Of a stretch of DNA of 46,971 nucleotides, positions 17,037 through 26,289 are shown piece after piece. How positions within the stretch are numbered: the first letter of the stretch is position 1; each line of letters starts with the position of its first letter. Source of the DNA: Methylocystis sp. Lineage in GTDB: Bacteria; Pseudomonadota; Alphaproteobacteria; Rhizobiales; Beijerinckiaceae. The notes beneath the pieces were generated by a model. That model was given only the letters and a program-made list of their open reading frames with translations, did not search any database and had not been told where the DNA came from. Location of the stretch: contig JALHNQ010000026.1 in the NCBI GenBank assembly GCA_022843405.1, forward strand, positions 1-46,971. Reading direction: 5' to 3'. The translations under genes and the position numbers were made by a program.

Positions 17037-18455
17037 CTAGCGTGTCTTCGCGACGCGAAGTCGGCGCGCGTGGTAATCCTCGATGACTGCGCCGCCGTTC
17101 CCGAGCCATCGGTCTAGGATCGCTCCGCCGAAGCGAAGCGCAAAGGCGAGCACCAGCAACGCCCAGATCAACCCGCCTAACTGCTTGTCAATGTTCGCGG
17201 CGAATGCAAGGGCGTTGAACAGGCAAGCGACGGCAATAGCCTCGCGGATGAGCGGCGGCGCCGGTCTCGTGAGAAAATAGGCATAGACGGCGCCTAAGGC
17301 CGCGCCGAGCAGGATCATCGGCGCCAGCAGGCCGGGAAAACCAAAATCGATATGGGCCTGCGCGATATAACCTAGACCGATCGACGTATCGTCCATGATC
17401 GACCAGCCGAGCGCCTGCGCCGTCTGCGCCGAATCGTCGAGGACCGCCTTGTCGGGGAAAAACGCGCGCGGCGTGACGATATGCAGAAGCGCGCGGTAGT
17501 AGATGCCCTGCAGGCTTTCCGTATTGGCGTTGATGATCATCGCGTAAAACTTATTGTAGCCAATACGATCCAGAAGGTCGACGGTCGCCGCGCCAAGATC
17601 GATTTCGTCGCCGAAATATTTGTCGGCGAGCCACGTGAGAGACGTCCACACGTCGCTGCCGACAATATTGCGACGAAACTCTTTCTTGACCGCGGTCCAT
17701 CCCAGCGAGAGGTAGAGCATCGCCGCGACGCCGGCGATCGCGACGCTGACCTGCTGGACGCTAAAGCGACGCGACGTCGTCAAGAGCGCGATCATGACGA
17801 CGAAGAAACCCTCCTTGTAGGAGGCCCAGCCTCCGATGCTGCCGGTCAGGATCTCGACGACGATGACGAGCATAAGCAGATAAGTGTCGCGGCCGGTCGC
17901 AAAGACTCTTGCAGCGAGCAGATAGATCAAGGCGAATTTTATCAGGCCAAAAGCGTAGATGGGCTGCGAGAGCCCGGGCATGACTTGGCCGATCACGCCG
18001 ACCACGACCGAAATGGGCAAGAATGCGAGATAGGCCAGCGCGATGCGCTTCACCGAATAAGAGGCGTTCGCGGCCTGGTCCTGCACGGCGTCGCGGCGAT
18101 ATCCGAAGATTTTGCGGCCGAGCAAAAGACCGCATCGCATGCCGATCGCCAGGAACGCGATCGCACATGAACTGCGGACGATGGCGTCGGGCAGATTGGC
18201 GACGACGCCAACGGCCGCCCAACCGTTGTTGTTCAATTCGATCTGGGCGATATCCGCCCAAACCGTCAGCATGTTGATCGCGATCAACCACACCAGGACC
18301 GGAGGCGCCCTATGCCACCCAAGGGCCACAAGCGCGGCGACGAAAGCGATGATCGATGTCGCCCACAGCTCCGGCGTGGAGGATGGCAGCACGGTCAGAT
18401 AGAGCGCGATGGCCAGCAGCAGGCAAAAGGCGGGCTCGGAGAGAATGCGCCTCAT
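17037..18455 (-). CDS. polytopic membrane protein, Wzy/oligosaccharide-polymerase-like
   Basis: 472 residues, mostly hydrophobic, with about 11-12 predicted helices and one large loop (about 220-330: YKEGFFVVMIALL ... GYNKFYAMIINANTESLQGIYYRALLHIVTPRAFFPDKAVL). That layout, and a periplasmic-loop motif ending in a Pro-Arg-x-Phe-Phe-Pro-Asp-Lys run, resemble Wzy-like O-antigen or exopolysaccharide polymerases. Such proteins have little sequence conservation, so the call rests on topology and context. A Wzy-like protein is unexpected next to an ABC-type exporter. The ATG at 18455 lies 22 bases after the GT4 stop. Confidence 0.65.
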   Translation of the reverse strand: MRRILSEPAFCLLLAIALYLTVLPSSTPELWATSIIAFVAALVALGWHRAPPVLVWLIAINMLTVWADIAQIELNNNGWAAVGVVANLPDAIVRSSCAIAFLAIGMRCGLLLGRKIFGYRRDAVQDQAANASYSVKRIALAYLAFLPISVVVGVIGQVMPGLSQPIYAFGLIKFALIYLLAARVFATGRDTYLLMLVIVVEILTGSIGGWASYKEGFFVVMIALLTTSRRFSVQQVSVAIAGVAAMLYLSLGWTAVKKEFRRNIVGSDVWTSLTWLADKYFGDEIDLGAATVDLLDRIGYNKFYAMIINANTESLQGIYYRALLHIVTPRAFFPDKAVLDDSAQTAQALGWSIMDDTSIGLGYIAQAHIDFGFPGLLAPMILLGAALGAVYAYFLTRPAPPLIREAIAVACLFNALAFAANIDKQLGGLIWALLVLAFALRFGGAILDRWLGNGGAVIEDYHARRLRVAKTR

Positions 18456-18477
18456 GCCGGCGCCTTCGATGCGCAGG

Positions 18478-19620
18478 TCATTCTAAACTGGCCAGCAGTC
18501 GCGAAAAATCGTTGATGAAGCGCTCATGATTAAAGTGCCGCGTCGCGCGCTCGCGCGCCGCCGCGCCCATCCGGCGACACAACTCCGGACTTGCCAACAG
18601 CCGGTCGAGCCGATCGGCGAGCTGAATTGGCGAGCGCGCATCGACAAGAAAGCCGGTTACGCCGTCGACGACGATTTCGGGGAGGCCGCCTTTGCACGTC
18701 GCGATGGCTGGCAGGCCGAAGAATGAGGCCTCAATCGCCGACGTCGGCAAAGGATCGTCTGCGCGGCTCGGCGTTACGCAGATGTCTAGGGCCTGATAAA
18801 TTTTTGTTCTGTCGGTGATGTAGCCATGCCAAATGACGCGCTTCGCGATACCGGCGCTCTCCGTCCGCTCGATAAGACGGCGTGCGAACTCTCGGTCGGC
18901 GTCGCCGAAAATGTGAAGCCGAGCGTCTGGGTGCTTGTCGGCGATCCGAGCGAACGCTTCGAGCAGATCCTCATGCCCTTTCCATTCGCCGATCTGGCCG
19001 ACGATGCCTATGTCACCGCCGGTCGTTGTACGACCGTCTGTGTTTAGTCCCAACGCCGGATCATTGAGGCCATTTCGAATGACGTGAATCTTCGCGTTCG
19101 GCACGCCGATCTGTCGCAGCGAACAGGCCACAGCGTCCGAGACGACGACAAAGCACTGCATGCGGCGTCCCAACCCACGGAACAGGCGTGCATACCGCGG
19201 CATGTCGGGTACGACTTCGTGTAACCAGAAGATGTCCCGCTCAGGCCGAAGGAACGGCCATAGCAGGAGCGCGTGGTGCCAATTGGTGTGGATGACGCGG
19301 CGTGGCTTCTCTCGCTTGAGAAAGGTTGCGTAATCGTAGAGAAGTTTCGGCCACCGAACGAATTGGTCCGCGGTCATCCTCATACAGTCCCAATTGAGCG
19401 CAGCCGAAATGAAGCCGAGCCGCATGCTATAAAACGGGATTGCATGGCTGGTGAGCCGTCGGCTGAAGTCTTTGTCCCCCCACAAGCTGGTCACATAGAC
19501 GATCCTATCCCCCCTCGCGCGCAAACCGTCGCCGAGTTCCAGCGCCATAACCTCCTTGCCCGACACGATCCCAGCGCCACAGATGACAGCCGCGCGCACT
19601 GGACTGGGGCTAATGCGCAA
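18478..19620 (-). CDS. glycosyltransferase family 4
   Basis: 380 residues, GT-B fold. AVICGAGIVSGKEVMALELGDGLRARG begins the acceptor domain. The donor domain has DIGIVGQIGEWKGHEDLLEAFARI and ALDICVTPSRADDPLPTSAIEASFFGLPAIATCKGGLPEIV. The likely start is TTG 19620, with AGGAAG just upstream, overlapping the end of the methyltransferase gene by 11 bases. By eye this gene and the next are less GC-rich than neighbouring genes, which may mark separate acquisition. The donor sugar is unknown. Confidence 0.85.
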   Translation of the reverse strand: MRISPSPVRAAVICGAGIVSGKEVMALELGDGLRARGDRIVYVTSLWGDKDFSRRLTSHAIPFYSMRLGFISAALNWDCMRMTADQFVRWPKLLYDYATFLKREKPRRVIHTNWHHALLLWPFLRPERDIFWLHEVVPDMPRYARLFRGLGRRMQCFVVVSDAVACSLRQIGVPNAKIHVIRNGLNDPALGLNTDGRTTTGGDIGIVGQIGEWKGHEDLLEAFARIADKHPDARLHIFGDADREFARRLIERTESAGIAKRVIWHGYITDRTKIYQALDICVTPSRADDPLPTSAIEASFFGLPAIATCKGGLPEIVVDGVTGFLVDARSPIQLADRLDRLLASPELCRRMGAAARERATRHFNHERFINDFSRLLASLE

Positions 19621-20374
19621 TCGGCTTCCTGCCGATGAATGTGAAATGCCTGCCGAAGGGCTTGGCCAATCGTTTCGCTAACGGACTATCGAAATGTTGC
19701 GTGCACAGGCGCGCGGGGTCCACCCGCGGAAGCAAGAGCCATTGGTAGTGTGAGGCTTCGGTCTGAGCAACAATCAAACCTGCCTTTCGCAAATAGCCGC
19801 TCACCATCCAGAACACGAAGAAATTCTCTCTTGGCTGCACGCCAGAGCCCGAGTTAAACGACTGGCCGCGAACCCAGCTCATAAGCCAAGCGAGCAGCAT
19901 GCCGTTGAAATAGTTTTCGGTCGTCAGCAGGAAGCGACCGCCCGGCTTGAGCACGCGTGCAATTTCACGAGCCATCTGGGACGGGCTCGGCACGTGCTCC
20001 AAACACTCGCAGCTCACTATGATGTCAAAGCTGTCGTCGGCATAGGGCAAAGCCTGCGCGTCTCCCTGCATGAACGTAACGCCCGCCCGTTCCGCCATCG
20101 CTCTTTGCGTCGCCAAATTTATCGCGGCTTCCGAGAAGTCGAGGCCGGTAATCTCAAAATTTGGCTTTTGCTTAGACAGCCAGACGGCGAACTGTCCCCG
20201 TCCACACCCTACCTCAAGCAGGCGTCCTGTCGAAATTGGCCTTAAGCCACGGTACACAGATTCGTACCATGGATAGTCGAGCGGGCTCTTTGTTTCGGCG
20301 CAGACCATATGTTCATGCCATTCGTCATAGTCCGTCCGACTGCTGTCGTCGGATAGGATCTGCTTGTCGTTCAC
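19610..20374 (-). CDS. class I SAM-dependent methyltransferase
   Basis: 254 residues. The SAM-binding motif I is GRLLEVGCGRGQFAVWL (about 51-67), followed by ITGLDFSEAAINLA. Motif IV-like FDIIVSCECLEHVPSPSQMAREIARVLKPGGRFLLTTENYF follows. The family methylates small molecules; here a sugar hydroxyl of the polysaccharide is the plausible substrate. The start is GTG 20374, with GGAAGG about 9 bases upstream and 18 bases after the preceding stop. It overlaps the next GT4 by 11 bases. Lower GC by eye than the flanking GT4 at 20393. Confidence 0.85.
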   Translation of the reverse strand: MNDKQILSDDSSRTDYDEWHEHMVCAETKSPLDYPWYESVYRGLRPISTGRLLEVGCGRGQFAVWLSKQKPNFEITGLDFSEAAINLATQRAMAERAGVTFMQGDAQALPYADDSFDIIVSCECLEHVPSPSQMAREIARVLKPGGRFLLTTENYFNGMLLAWLMSWVRGQSFNSGSGVQPRENFFVFWMVSGYLRKAGLIVAQTEASHYQWLLLPRVDPARLCTQHFDSPLAKRLAKPFGRHFTFIGRKPIAH

Positions 20375-20392
20375 GCCATCCGCCTTCCGTCG

Positions 20393-21595
20393 TCAGCCAA
20401 TGCCATCGAAAGCCGCGCATACGGTCTCTACGCTGCGTTCGAACGAGAACGCCGCCAGCGCCTCGGGCGCGACGCTTGCGCGTGGTTCACGGCGCGCCAG
20501 GACTTCAAGACGCTCAGCGAGGGCGTCGACGTCGCCGAATGGGAAAATCAGATTTGGGCTTATGACGCCGAGGTCCTCGGCGCAGCCGCAGCGATCGCTG
20601 ATAATGCACGGCAGACCGCTCGCCATCGCCTCATTGACGACCAAGCCCCAGGTCTCTTTGAAGTCGGAAGGCAGCACGAGACAATCGGCCGCCACATAAG
20701 CCATGGAGATTTCCGTCTGATTGAGAAAGCCGGCGAAGGATGCGGGCGGTCGCTCATCGTTGAGGTGGCTCGTCTTGGCGCCGCCTTGATCAACATCGAA
20801 GACGACATTGCACGACCGGCGCAAGTCGTCGCCCAGCTCGCCCGAACCGACGAACAGTAAATGTATGTCAAACCCGTCCCTTCTCGCCTGTCTCGCCGCC
20901 GAGACGAGATCCTGTGGACGCTTCTTGGCGACGAGCTTGCCGCAGAACATCGCCACGAAAGCGTTCTCGCCGATCCCCCAACGGGCGCGGAGAGAAGCTC
21001 TCTGCGGGCGCAACGCCGCCGCTTGCGCAGCGAACCGGTCGTTGTCGACGGCGTAGGGCGCGTGGCCGAGGCGGCTGTCGGGAACGCCGAAGCGCTCATA
21101 GAGGCGCCTGTTGGCGGCGCCGATGCAGAGAAACCTGTCGACGCGCGCGAAAAGCTGGCCAAGCAGTAGGCGCTTGATCAGGGCCTTCCACCGGGGCGGC
21201 GTCGCCAGATCGTTGCTTTCGCCACGCAACCAGACCTCGCATCCCGCCCGTTTGGCCGCCCGCGCCGCCTGCCAATATCCCAGCGCCTGCCAGCCTTGAA
21301 TCCACACAGCCTGCGCGCCCGCCGCCCGCAACATCGGCTCGAGCGGCTCGATCGAGCGACAGCGCATGAAGGTCGTTGGCGTCGCGCCGGGAGCGGCGTT
21401 CAGCAGACGGCGCCGATAGCCCGCCAGCAAATCGATGTCCCAGGCGAAAGTCTTGCCGAATTCGGCGTCGAGACTCGCGGCGACAGCGTGATGCGTGAGG
21501 TACCAGACCTCGAAAGGCACGCGGCCGTCCTTCGCCAGCGCCTGCCATAAGGGCGCCTGATATTGGACTGGGTGGGTGGCGATGATGATCAGCAT
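20393..21595 (-). CDS. glycosyltransferase family 4
   Basis: About 400 residues, GT-B fold. It begins MLIIIATHPVQYQAPLWQALAKDG. The donor domain has FVAMFCGKLVAKKRPQDLVSAARQ and the E-rich motif VLPSDFKETWGLVVNEAMASGLPCIISDRCGCAEDL. ATG 21595 is preferred over the longer frame to 21646 because it shares its A with the TGA stop of the preceding gene (TGATG), a common coupling signal, and starts directly at the first beta strand. The donor sugar is unknown. Confidence 0.88.
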   Translation of the reverse strand: MLIIIATHPVQYQAPLWQALAKDGRVPFEVWYLTHHAVAASLDAEFGKTFAWDIDLLAGYRRRLLNAAPGATPTTFMRCRSIEPLEPMLRAAGAQAVWIQGWQALGYWQAARAAKRAGCEVWLRGESNDLATPPRWKALIKRLLLGQLFARVDRFLCIGAANRRLYERFGVPDSRLGHAPYAVDNDRFAAQAAALRPQRASLRARWGIGENAFVAMFCGKLVAKKRPQDLVSAARQARRDGFDIHLLFVGSGELGDDLRRSCNVVFDVDQGGAKTSHLNDERPPASFAGFLNQTEISMAYVAADCLVLPSDFKETWGLVVNEAMASGLPCIISDRCGCAEDLGVISPNLIFPFGDVDALAERLEVLARREPRASVAPEALAAFSFERSVETVCAAFDGIG

Positions 21596-22830
21596 CAGAC
21601 GAATTCGTCGAGGACTTCCGCCCAGCGCTCGCCATAAGCCGTCCAACTCAGCCGATCACGCTCGGCGCGCGCCGCGCTTCGCATCGCGTCGAGCAGGTTC
21701 CGATCAGTGGCTGCCTGCAGCATCCGATCTCTCAAAATCGTGGCGTCTCCAGCAGGAACGAGGAATCCATTCGCGCCGTCGCGAACGATGTCTTCCGCTC
21801 CGGCTTCAATCGTGCTGATCACCGGCAGGCCGGACGCCAGCGCCTCGATCTGGACCTGCGCCAAGCCTTCAAAGAAGCTCGGAAACACAAATATGTCGGC
21901 TCGCCGCATCAATTCGGCGATCTCCGACCGGCTCCTACGTCCCAAGAACCGGACCGAGGCGGGCAAATCGACAGTTGCGGCTTCCGGCGCCACGCCAGGT
22001 CCGACCAACCACAATTCGGCAGCGTCGATTCGCATCTGACGCCAGGCTTCGAGGAGAATCGGGACGCCTTTGCGCGCCGAGATCGAACCCACGAAGAGAA
22101 ACACGATCGGTCCGGTCCGCCTCGCCGCCTCTGCGGGGTGGAAGCAGCCGAGGTCCGTGCCAAACGGTATGACCCGAATTTTTGCCTCGGAAACGCCCTG
22201 CGCCGTCAGCGTTCGGCGCACGAAGGCGCTCGGGACCACGACGAGATCGGCAAGCTTGTACTCCTCTATTTCCTCGTCGATATGGGCGTCCGACTTGCGC
22301 GGCGCCGTAGCGTTCCACTCCGGAAAGCGATCGCGGAGGAAACGAAAGATCCGCTCCTTCTCGACCGGATGGCCAATGCTCTGGTCGAGAATGAATGCGC
22401 CGTTCAACTGCTTCACACGGCGCGCAAGCAGCCAGGATGACGTATCGTATCCGACGACAACGTTGGACGCTTTGATGTCTCGGTCGGGAATCGAGAGCTG
22501 AAACTGCTCATTGCGACGATGCAGCGCCGCCTCGCTGCGACCGCCTCCGAATCGACCATGTATGAGATGTCTTATCTCACTCCATGGATGAAGGCGAACC
22601 TTGGCGGCAGGCAGATCGCCGAGCCAGCGATTAGCCAATTGTCCACGCGCCCAAGCTGGCAAAACGGCGGCCAGTTTTCTCAAAGCGAAGTCGCTTGTTA
22701 TCGCAACTCCCGTGTGGAAAGCGAACAGTCTGCCCCGCCGTTCCAGCTCTCGCGCCAGATGATAGGAATATTGGGTTCCAGGATGGGCGAGCAGAACCTG
22801 TCGCCGCCCTATGTCGATGTCATTAAACAT
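21595..22830 (-). CDS. glycosyltransferase family 4
   Basis: About 411 residues, GT-B fold. RRQVLLAHPGTQYSYHLARELERRG starts the acceptor domain. The donor domain shows GPIVFLFVGSISARKGVPILLEAWRQM and the E-x7-E motif in FPSFFEGLAQVQIEALASGLPVISTIEAGAEDIV. ATG 22830 is chosen; a TTG at 22875 would add 15 residues and neither start has a strong Shine-Dalgarno. It ends one base into the next gene's start codon. The donor sugar is unknown. Confidence 0.86.
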   Translation of the reverse strand: MFNDIDIGRRQVLLAHPGTQYSYHLARELERRGRLFAFHTGVAITSDFALRKLAAVLPAWARGQLANRWLGDLPAAKVRLHPWSEIRHLIHGRFGGGRSEAALHRRNEQFQLSIPDRDIKASNVVVGYDTSSWLLARRVKQLNGAFILDQSIGHPVEKERIFRFLRDRFPEWNATAPRKSDAHIDEEIEEYKLADLVVVPSAFVRRTLTAQGVSEAKIRVIPFGTDLGCFHPAEAARRTGPIVFLFVGSISARKGVPILLEAWRQMRIDAAELWLVGPGVAPEAATVDLPASVRFLGRRSRSEIAELMRRADIFVFPSFFEGLAQVQIEALASGLPVISTIEAGAEDIVRDGANGFLVPAGDATILRDRMLQAATDRNLLDAMRSAARAERDRLSWTAYGERWAEVLDEFV

Positions 22831-22954
22831 TGCGATTTTCTTGACGGCTTCCTGCGAACTGACGGGCTCGGTCAAGGCTCGTTGCTACACCTTGATCCAA
22901 CCGACTGAGGTGGTCGCGTCGCCCGACCGGCGCCAAAGTTCCGCTGGCGCTTTC

Positions 22955-23662
22955 TCAGGCCGCCTTCGCTCTGAATGCCCGCTTCGCCATGCGAGCGAGG
23001 CCCGCGCCATAGCGGTGAGCGTAGCTCAAATATAGCCTGCTCAGGAAAGGCACATTAATGAGATTGCGGTTGAGCAGTAGGACATCGCCATAGCTGCGCC
23101 AGCTCATTTTCAGCACGAGGAACCCGAGTCGCTCCATCCGAGCAATTACGCGGCGAATGGCTGGCCGGCTTGCGGGATCGAGGAAGTCGTGGAATTCAAC
23201 TGTCAGCTGCGCAATACGCTGCAAAAGCTCATCCGCCGCGCCTTCGAGAACCGGCAGCTCTTCACCTTCGATGTCTAGCTTAACAAGATCAATAACGCCG
23301 GCGGGGTGAAGGGAGAGCGCGTCGGCGAGGGTAATGGCGTCCACATCCGCCAAAGTGTGGCGACCGTCCGCATAATGGAGGGATGAACATGTCGTGGAGT
23401 TGACGAAGAGGCGGATCGTGCCTCGCTTCGCAGCGACCGCCTTCTCGAACAGAGTGACGTTCGCTGGAAGATCAAGGCGGCCGCGCCAGGTCGGATCTGG
23501 CTCGAACGCGAAGACACGCCCGCAGCACGACGCAATTGCACATGAGAACCCGCCGTAATTTGCGCCGAAATCGAAAGCCACGCCATCCGTCCGGACAAGT
23601 TCTGGAATGAACGAGTGGCTCCAATAGGTCGCGACTTTCCACCATGGCGTCTTACTTTGCAT
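22955..23662 (-). CDS. FkbM-family methyltransferase
   Basis: 235 residues. SAM motif I is GVAFDFGANYGGFSCAIASCCGRVFAFEPDP. The FkbM signature IDLVKLDIEGEELPVLEGA (about 128-146) follows the conserved VDAITLADAL block. FkbM enzymes O-methylate sugars or macrolides, and in surface-sugar clusters they usually methylate a chain residue. ATG 23662 has a clear AAGGAG eight bases upstream. Between it and the next gene are 84 bases with nothing recognisable. One of two FkbM proteins in the cluster (the other is at 38360-39214). Confidence 0.88.
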   Translation of the reverse strand: MQSKTPWWKVATYWSHSFIPELVRTDGVAFDFGANYGGFSCAIASCCGRVFAFEPDPTWRGRLDLPANVTLFEKAVAAKRGTIRLFVNSTTCSSLHYADGRHTLADVDAITLADALSLHPAGVIDLVKLDIEGEELPVLEGAADELLQRIAQLTVEFHDFLDPASRPAIRRVIARMERLGFLVLKMSWRSYGDVLLLNRNLINVPFLSRLYLSYAHRYGAGLARMAKRAFRAKAA

Positions 23663-23746
23663 GGCAAGAACTCCTTCAAATTTAGAAAAGTCTTCAACGA
23701 GAGCGAAAGCGACCTCTTGGGCGGAATTCCGTTGGGAACGACTGTG

Positions 23747-24301
23747 TCAGGTCGGGTTCATCAAGCGCGCCGGAACGCCCGCAATCACGCTTCCGGGCGC
23801 GAAGCTGCGGGTGACGACGGCCCCCGCGGCGATCACGCAGCCGTCGCCGAGCTCCACGTCCTTGAGGATGATCGCCTTTGCTCCGATCCAGCAGCGATCG
23901 CCGATCTTCACGCGTCCCTTGTTCATCGGCGCTTGGCTGGGCGTGACGCCGCGCCCGAATGTGTGATTGCTGTCGGTGATATAGACATCCGGACCGAACA
24001 TATTGTCGTCGCCGATCTCGATCGAGCCGCAGGCGTCGATCATGAGATTGCGATTAAAATAATTGCGGCTGCCGATGCGAAGGCGGACGCCATCGTCGTC
24101 GGTATCTTCCGGCCACAGCCAGCAGCCTTGCGTAAAGGCGTTGTCGTCGCCGATCTCGATCTGCGCGAGACGCCGGCAGCGGCCGCCGCCCTCCATGCGA
24201 TTGCGGCGGCCGAGGCGCATGCCGAGGGCGCGATAGAGGGCGAGCCGGAGTCGACTGGCCAGTCCGCGTGGAACGCGCAAGAGCATCGGCTCGACTCTCA
24301 T
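23747..24301 (-). CDS. left-handed beta-helix acyltransferase (WcaF/LbH type)
   Basis: 184 residues. Hexapeptide repeats ([LIV]-G-x4) run from about residue 50 to 175: AQIEIGDDNAFTQGCWL, SIEIGDDNMFGPDVYITDSNHTFGRGV, VKIGDRCWIGAKAIILKDVELGDGCVIAAGAVVTRSF, ending GVPARLMNP. The family transfers acetyl or similar groups from acyl-CoA to sugars as a trimer. ATG 24301 lies 5 bases after the preceding stop; the open frame continues upstream to 24538 but there it overlaps the GT2 gene and is not protein-like. It presumably O- or N-acetylates a polysaccharide residue or precursor. Confidence 0.87.
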   Translation of the reverse strand: MRVEPMLLRVPRGLASRLRLALYRALGMRLGRRNRMEGGGRCRRLAQIEIGDDNAFTQGCWLWPEDTDDDGVRLRIGSRNYFNRNLMIDACGSIEIGDDNMFGPDVYITDSNHTFGRGVTPSQAPMNKGRVKIGDRCWIGAKAIILKDVELGDGCVIAAGAVVTRSFAPGSVIAGVPARLMNPT

Positions 24302-24306
24302 GAGCG

Positions 24307-25194
24307 TTACTGTTGCCGCGACATTGCCGAATAGGCCCGAAGCGTGCTGAGTCGCACCGGATTTCGCCAGCGCCACACCAGGGGCAGCGATCCCGCAAGG
24401 AGCATCAACCCTGACAGGCATGGCTTCATCAGACCGGCCCGCCATGAGAACGAAAGGTGCCGGATCAGCTTGATCGGGACGATGGCTGGCAGCAGCGCCA
24501 GCGGCGTGCGACGAATGGCCATGGCAAGATCGTTGCAAACTCCGGAGCGGTGCTGGCTAGCGATATCGCGAGCGACCATGGTCTTGTCATGCCACACATG
24601 AACGCCAGGAAGCAGAATGATCTTCCTGCCAGCATCGATGAGACGCAGACAAAGGTCCTTTTCTTCTCCGCCATATCCGCCGGGCGTCGGCGCATAGTCT
24701 CCGACCGCGCGGATCGCGGACAAGCGCAGCATATGCCCGCAGCCGATGAACGTTGCGGCCGGCTGCGCCGGACCGCGCGACCGCGCCTGCGTTCGGTCCG
24801 GCGAGAGAATGTCGAAAGCGATGGCCGCCAGAGATGGATCCCGGTCGAAATGCGCAAGCGCGATGTCCAGCTCGTCGCCTTGCAGGAACCATGAATCATC
24901 ATCGAGGCTGACGAAATAGTCGAAGCCTTCGCGTCCCATGAACTGATTGCGCGCCGACATATAGCCTTGCGGCGCAACGCGAAACGTCCAGTCAACTTGA
25001 GGGAAAGCGTCCTGCAGGCGCGCCGTGTCGTCGGTGGAGGCGTCGTCGATCACCGCGACTTCGACGCCGCCTGCTGATTGCGACAAGGCCGACGTCAGCG
25101 CTTTCGGAAGAATCTTCGCGCGATTGCGCGTTACGATCCCAATGAGAATGCGAGCGGCCACGCCCTGTCCGTTCTTCGCTTCCGTTTCGCTCAT
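24307..25194 (-). CDS. glycosyltransferase family 2
   Basis: 295 residues, GT-A fold. ILIGIVTRNRAKILPKALTSALSQS and VEVAVIDDASTDDTARL start the nucleotide-binding half. FDYFVSLDDDSWFLQGDEL gives the DxD-type metal site. The middle GYGGEEKDLCLRLIDAGRKI is the usual acceptor-binding ED motif. Two C-terminal hydrophobic segments suggest membrane anchoring. ATG 25194 overlaps the galE stop as ATGA, so the longer upstream frame is not used. The donor sugar is unknown. Confidence 0.88.
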   Translation of the reverse strand: MSETEAKNGQGVAARILIGIVTRNRAKILPKALTSALSQSAGGVEVAVIDDASTDDTARLQDAFPQVDWTFRVAPQGYMSARNQFMGREGFDYFVSLDDDSWFLQGDELDIALAHFDRDPSLAAIAFDILSPDRTQARSRGPAQPAATFIGCGHMLRLSAIRAVGDYAPTPGGYGGEEKDLCLRLIDAGRKIILLPGVHVWHDKTMVARDIASQHRSGVCNDLAMAIRRTPLALLPAIVPIKLIRHLSFSWRAGLMKPCLSGLMLLAGSLPLVWRWRNPVRLSTLRAYSAMSRQQ

Positions 25195-26192
25195 CAGTTT
25201 TGGGCGGATGGCGAGCGCTGGCGCCAGTTCCAGGCCGTCCGCACAATATCGTCGATGTCGGTGACATGCGGCGTCCAGCCTAGCGCCTGCCGCGCCGCGC
25301 TGGCGTCGGCGATCAGGGCCGCCGGATCGCCCGGCCGACGCGCGCCCCAGCGCACAGGAATTTCGCGCCCTGTGACGCGAGCGGCGGAATCGATGATCTG
25401 CCGCACCGAGAACCCGTGACCGACGCCCAGATTGAACGCCGTCGACGGCGATCCCGCCTCGATCGCCTGAAGCGCCTTTACATGCGCGTCCGCGAGGTCC
25501 GAGACATGGATGTAGTCGCGAATGCACGTTCCGTCATGGGTGTCGTAATCGGTTCCGAAAACCGTCACCTGTGGGCGATGACCGGACGCGGCGTCGAGCA
25601 CAAGCGGGATGATATGCGTTTCCGGCGCATGCGCTTCGCCGATTTCACTGTCGTGATCGGCGCCGGCGGCGTTGAAATATCTCAGCGCGATCGAGCGCAT
25701 CCCATGCGCCATCTCGAAGTCAGCGAGAATGCGTTCGACCATCAGTTTGGATGCGCCATAGGGATTGATCGGACGCTGCGGCGCGTCTTCACGCAGCGGC
25801 AGTTCGTTCGGATGCCCATAGGTCGCGCAGCTGCTCGAAAACACGAACCGGTCGATCCCCGCGTCTCGCGCCGCTTCGATCAGCGTCAGCGAACCTGCAA
25901 CGTTGTTGCGATAGTATTTGCCCGGATCGGACATTGATTCGCCGACATAGGCATAGGCGGCGAAATGCAGGATGGCGCGCGGGCGATGCGCGCGGATGAC
26001 GTCATCGAGACGGGCGCGATCCGCGATATCGCCGCGCTCCAGGGGCCCCCATTTAACCGCCCACTCGTGTCCGTGGACGAGATTATCGTAGGCGACAGGC
26101 AGATAGCCCGCCCTCGCCAGCGCCTTGCAGGCATGCGAGCCGATATAGCCGGCGCCGCCCGTGACCAGCACCGTGCGCGGCTCGCCGATCAT
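25194..26192 (-). CDS. galE: UDP-glucose 4-epimerase
   Basis: 332 residues. It interconverts UDP-glucose/UDP-galactose (and sometimes the GlcNAc/GalNAc forms) with tightly bound NAD. Motifs: VLVTGGAGYIGSHACKAL, HFAAYAYVGESM, FSSSCATYG, INPYGASKLMVE (Tyr-x3-Lys), RYFNAAGAD and the late FNLGVGHGFSV. ATG 26192 brings the protein to the family length; a GTG at 26237 preceded by no clear site is an alternative. A perfect GGAGGTGA lies at 26227-26234 without a start codon at normal distance, so the true start deserves a check. Stop overlaps the next GT2 start. Confidence 0.94.
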   Translation of the reverse strand: MIGEPRTVLVTGGAGYIGSHACKALARAGYLPVAYDNLVHGHEWAVKWGPLERGDIADRARLDDVIRAHRPRAILHFAAYAYVGESMSDPGKYYRNNVAGSLTLIEAARDAGIDRFVFSSSCATYGHPNELPLREDAPQRPINPYGASKLMVERILADFEMAHGMRSIALRYFNAAGADHDSEIGEAHAPETHIIPLVLDAASGHRPQVTVFGTDYDTHDGTCIRDYIHVSDLADAHVKALQAIEAGSPSTAFNLGVGHGFSVRQIIDSAARVTGREIPVRWGARRPGDPAALIADASAARQALGWTPHVTDIDDIVRTAWNWRQRSPSAQN

Positions 26193-26289
26193 TTTGCGGG
26201 CGCTCGCGCCATCAGGCGATGCGATCGTCACCTCCACTTGCGCTCGACGGCGACGGCATAGTTGAAGCGTTCATGAAGCGCGCCGGATT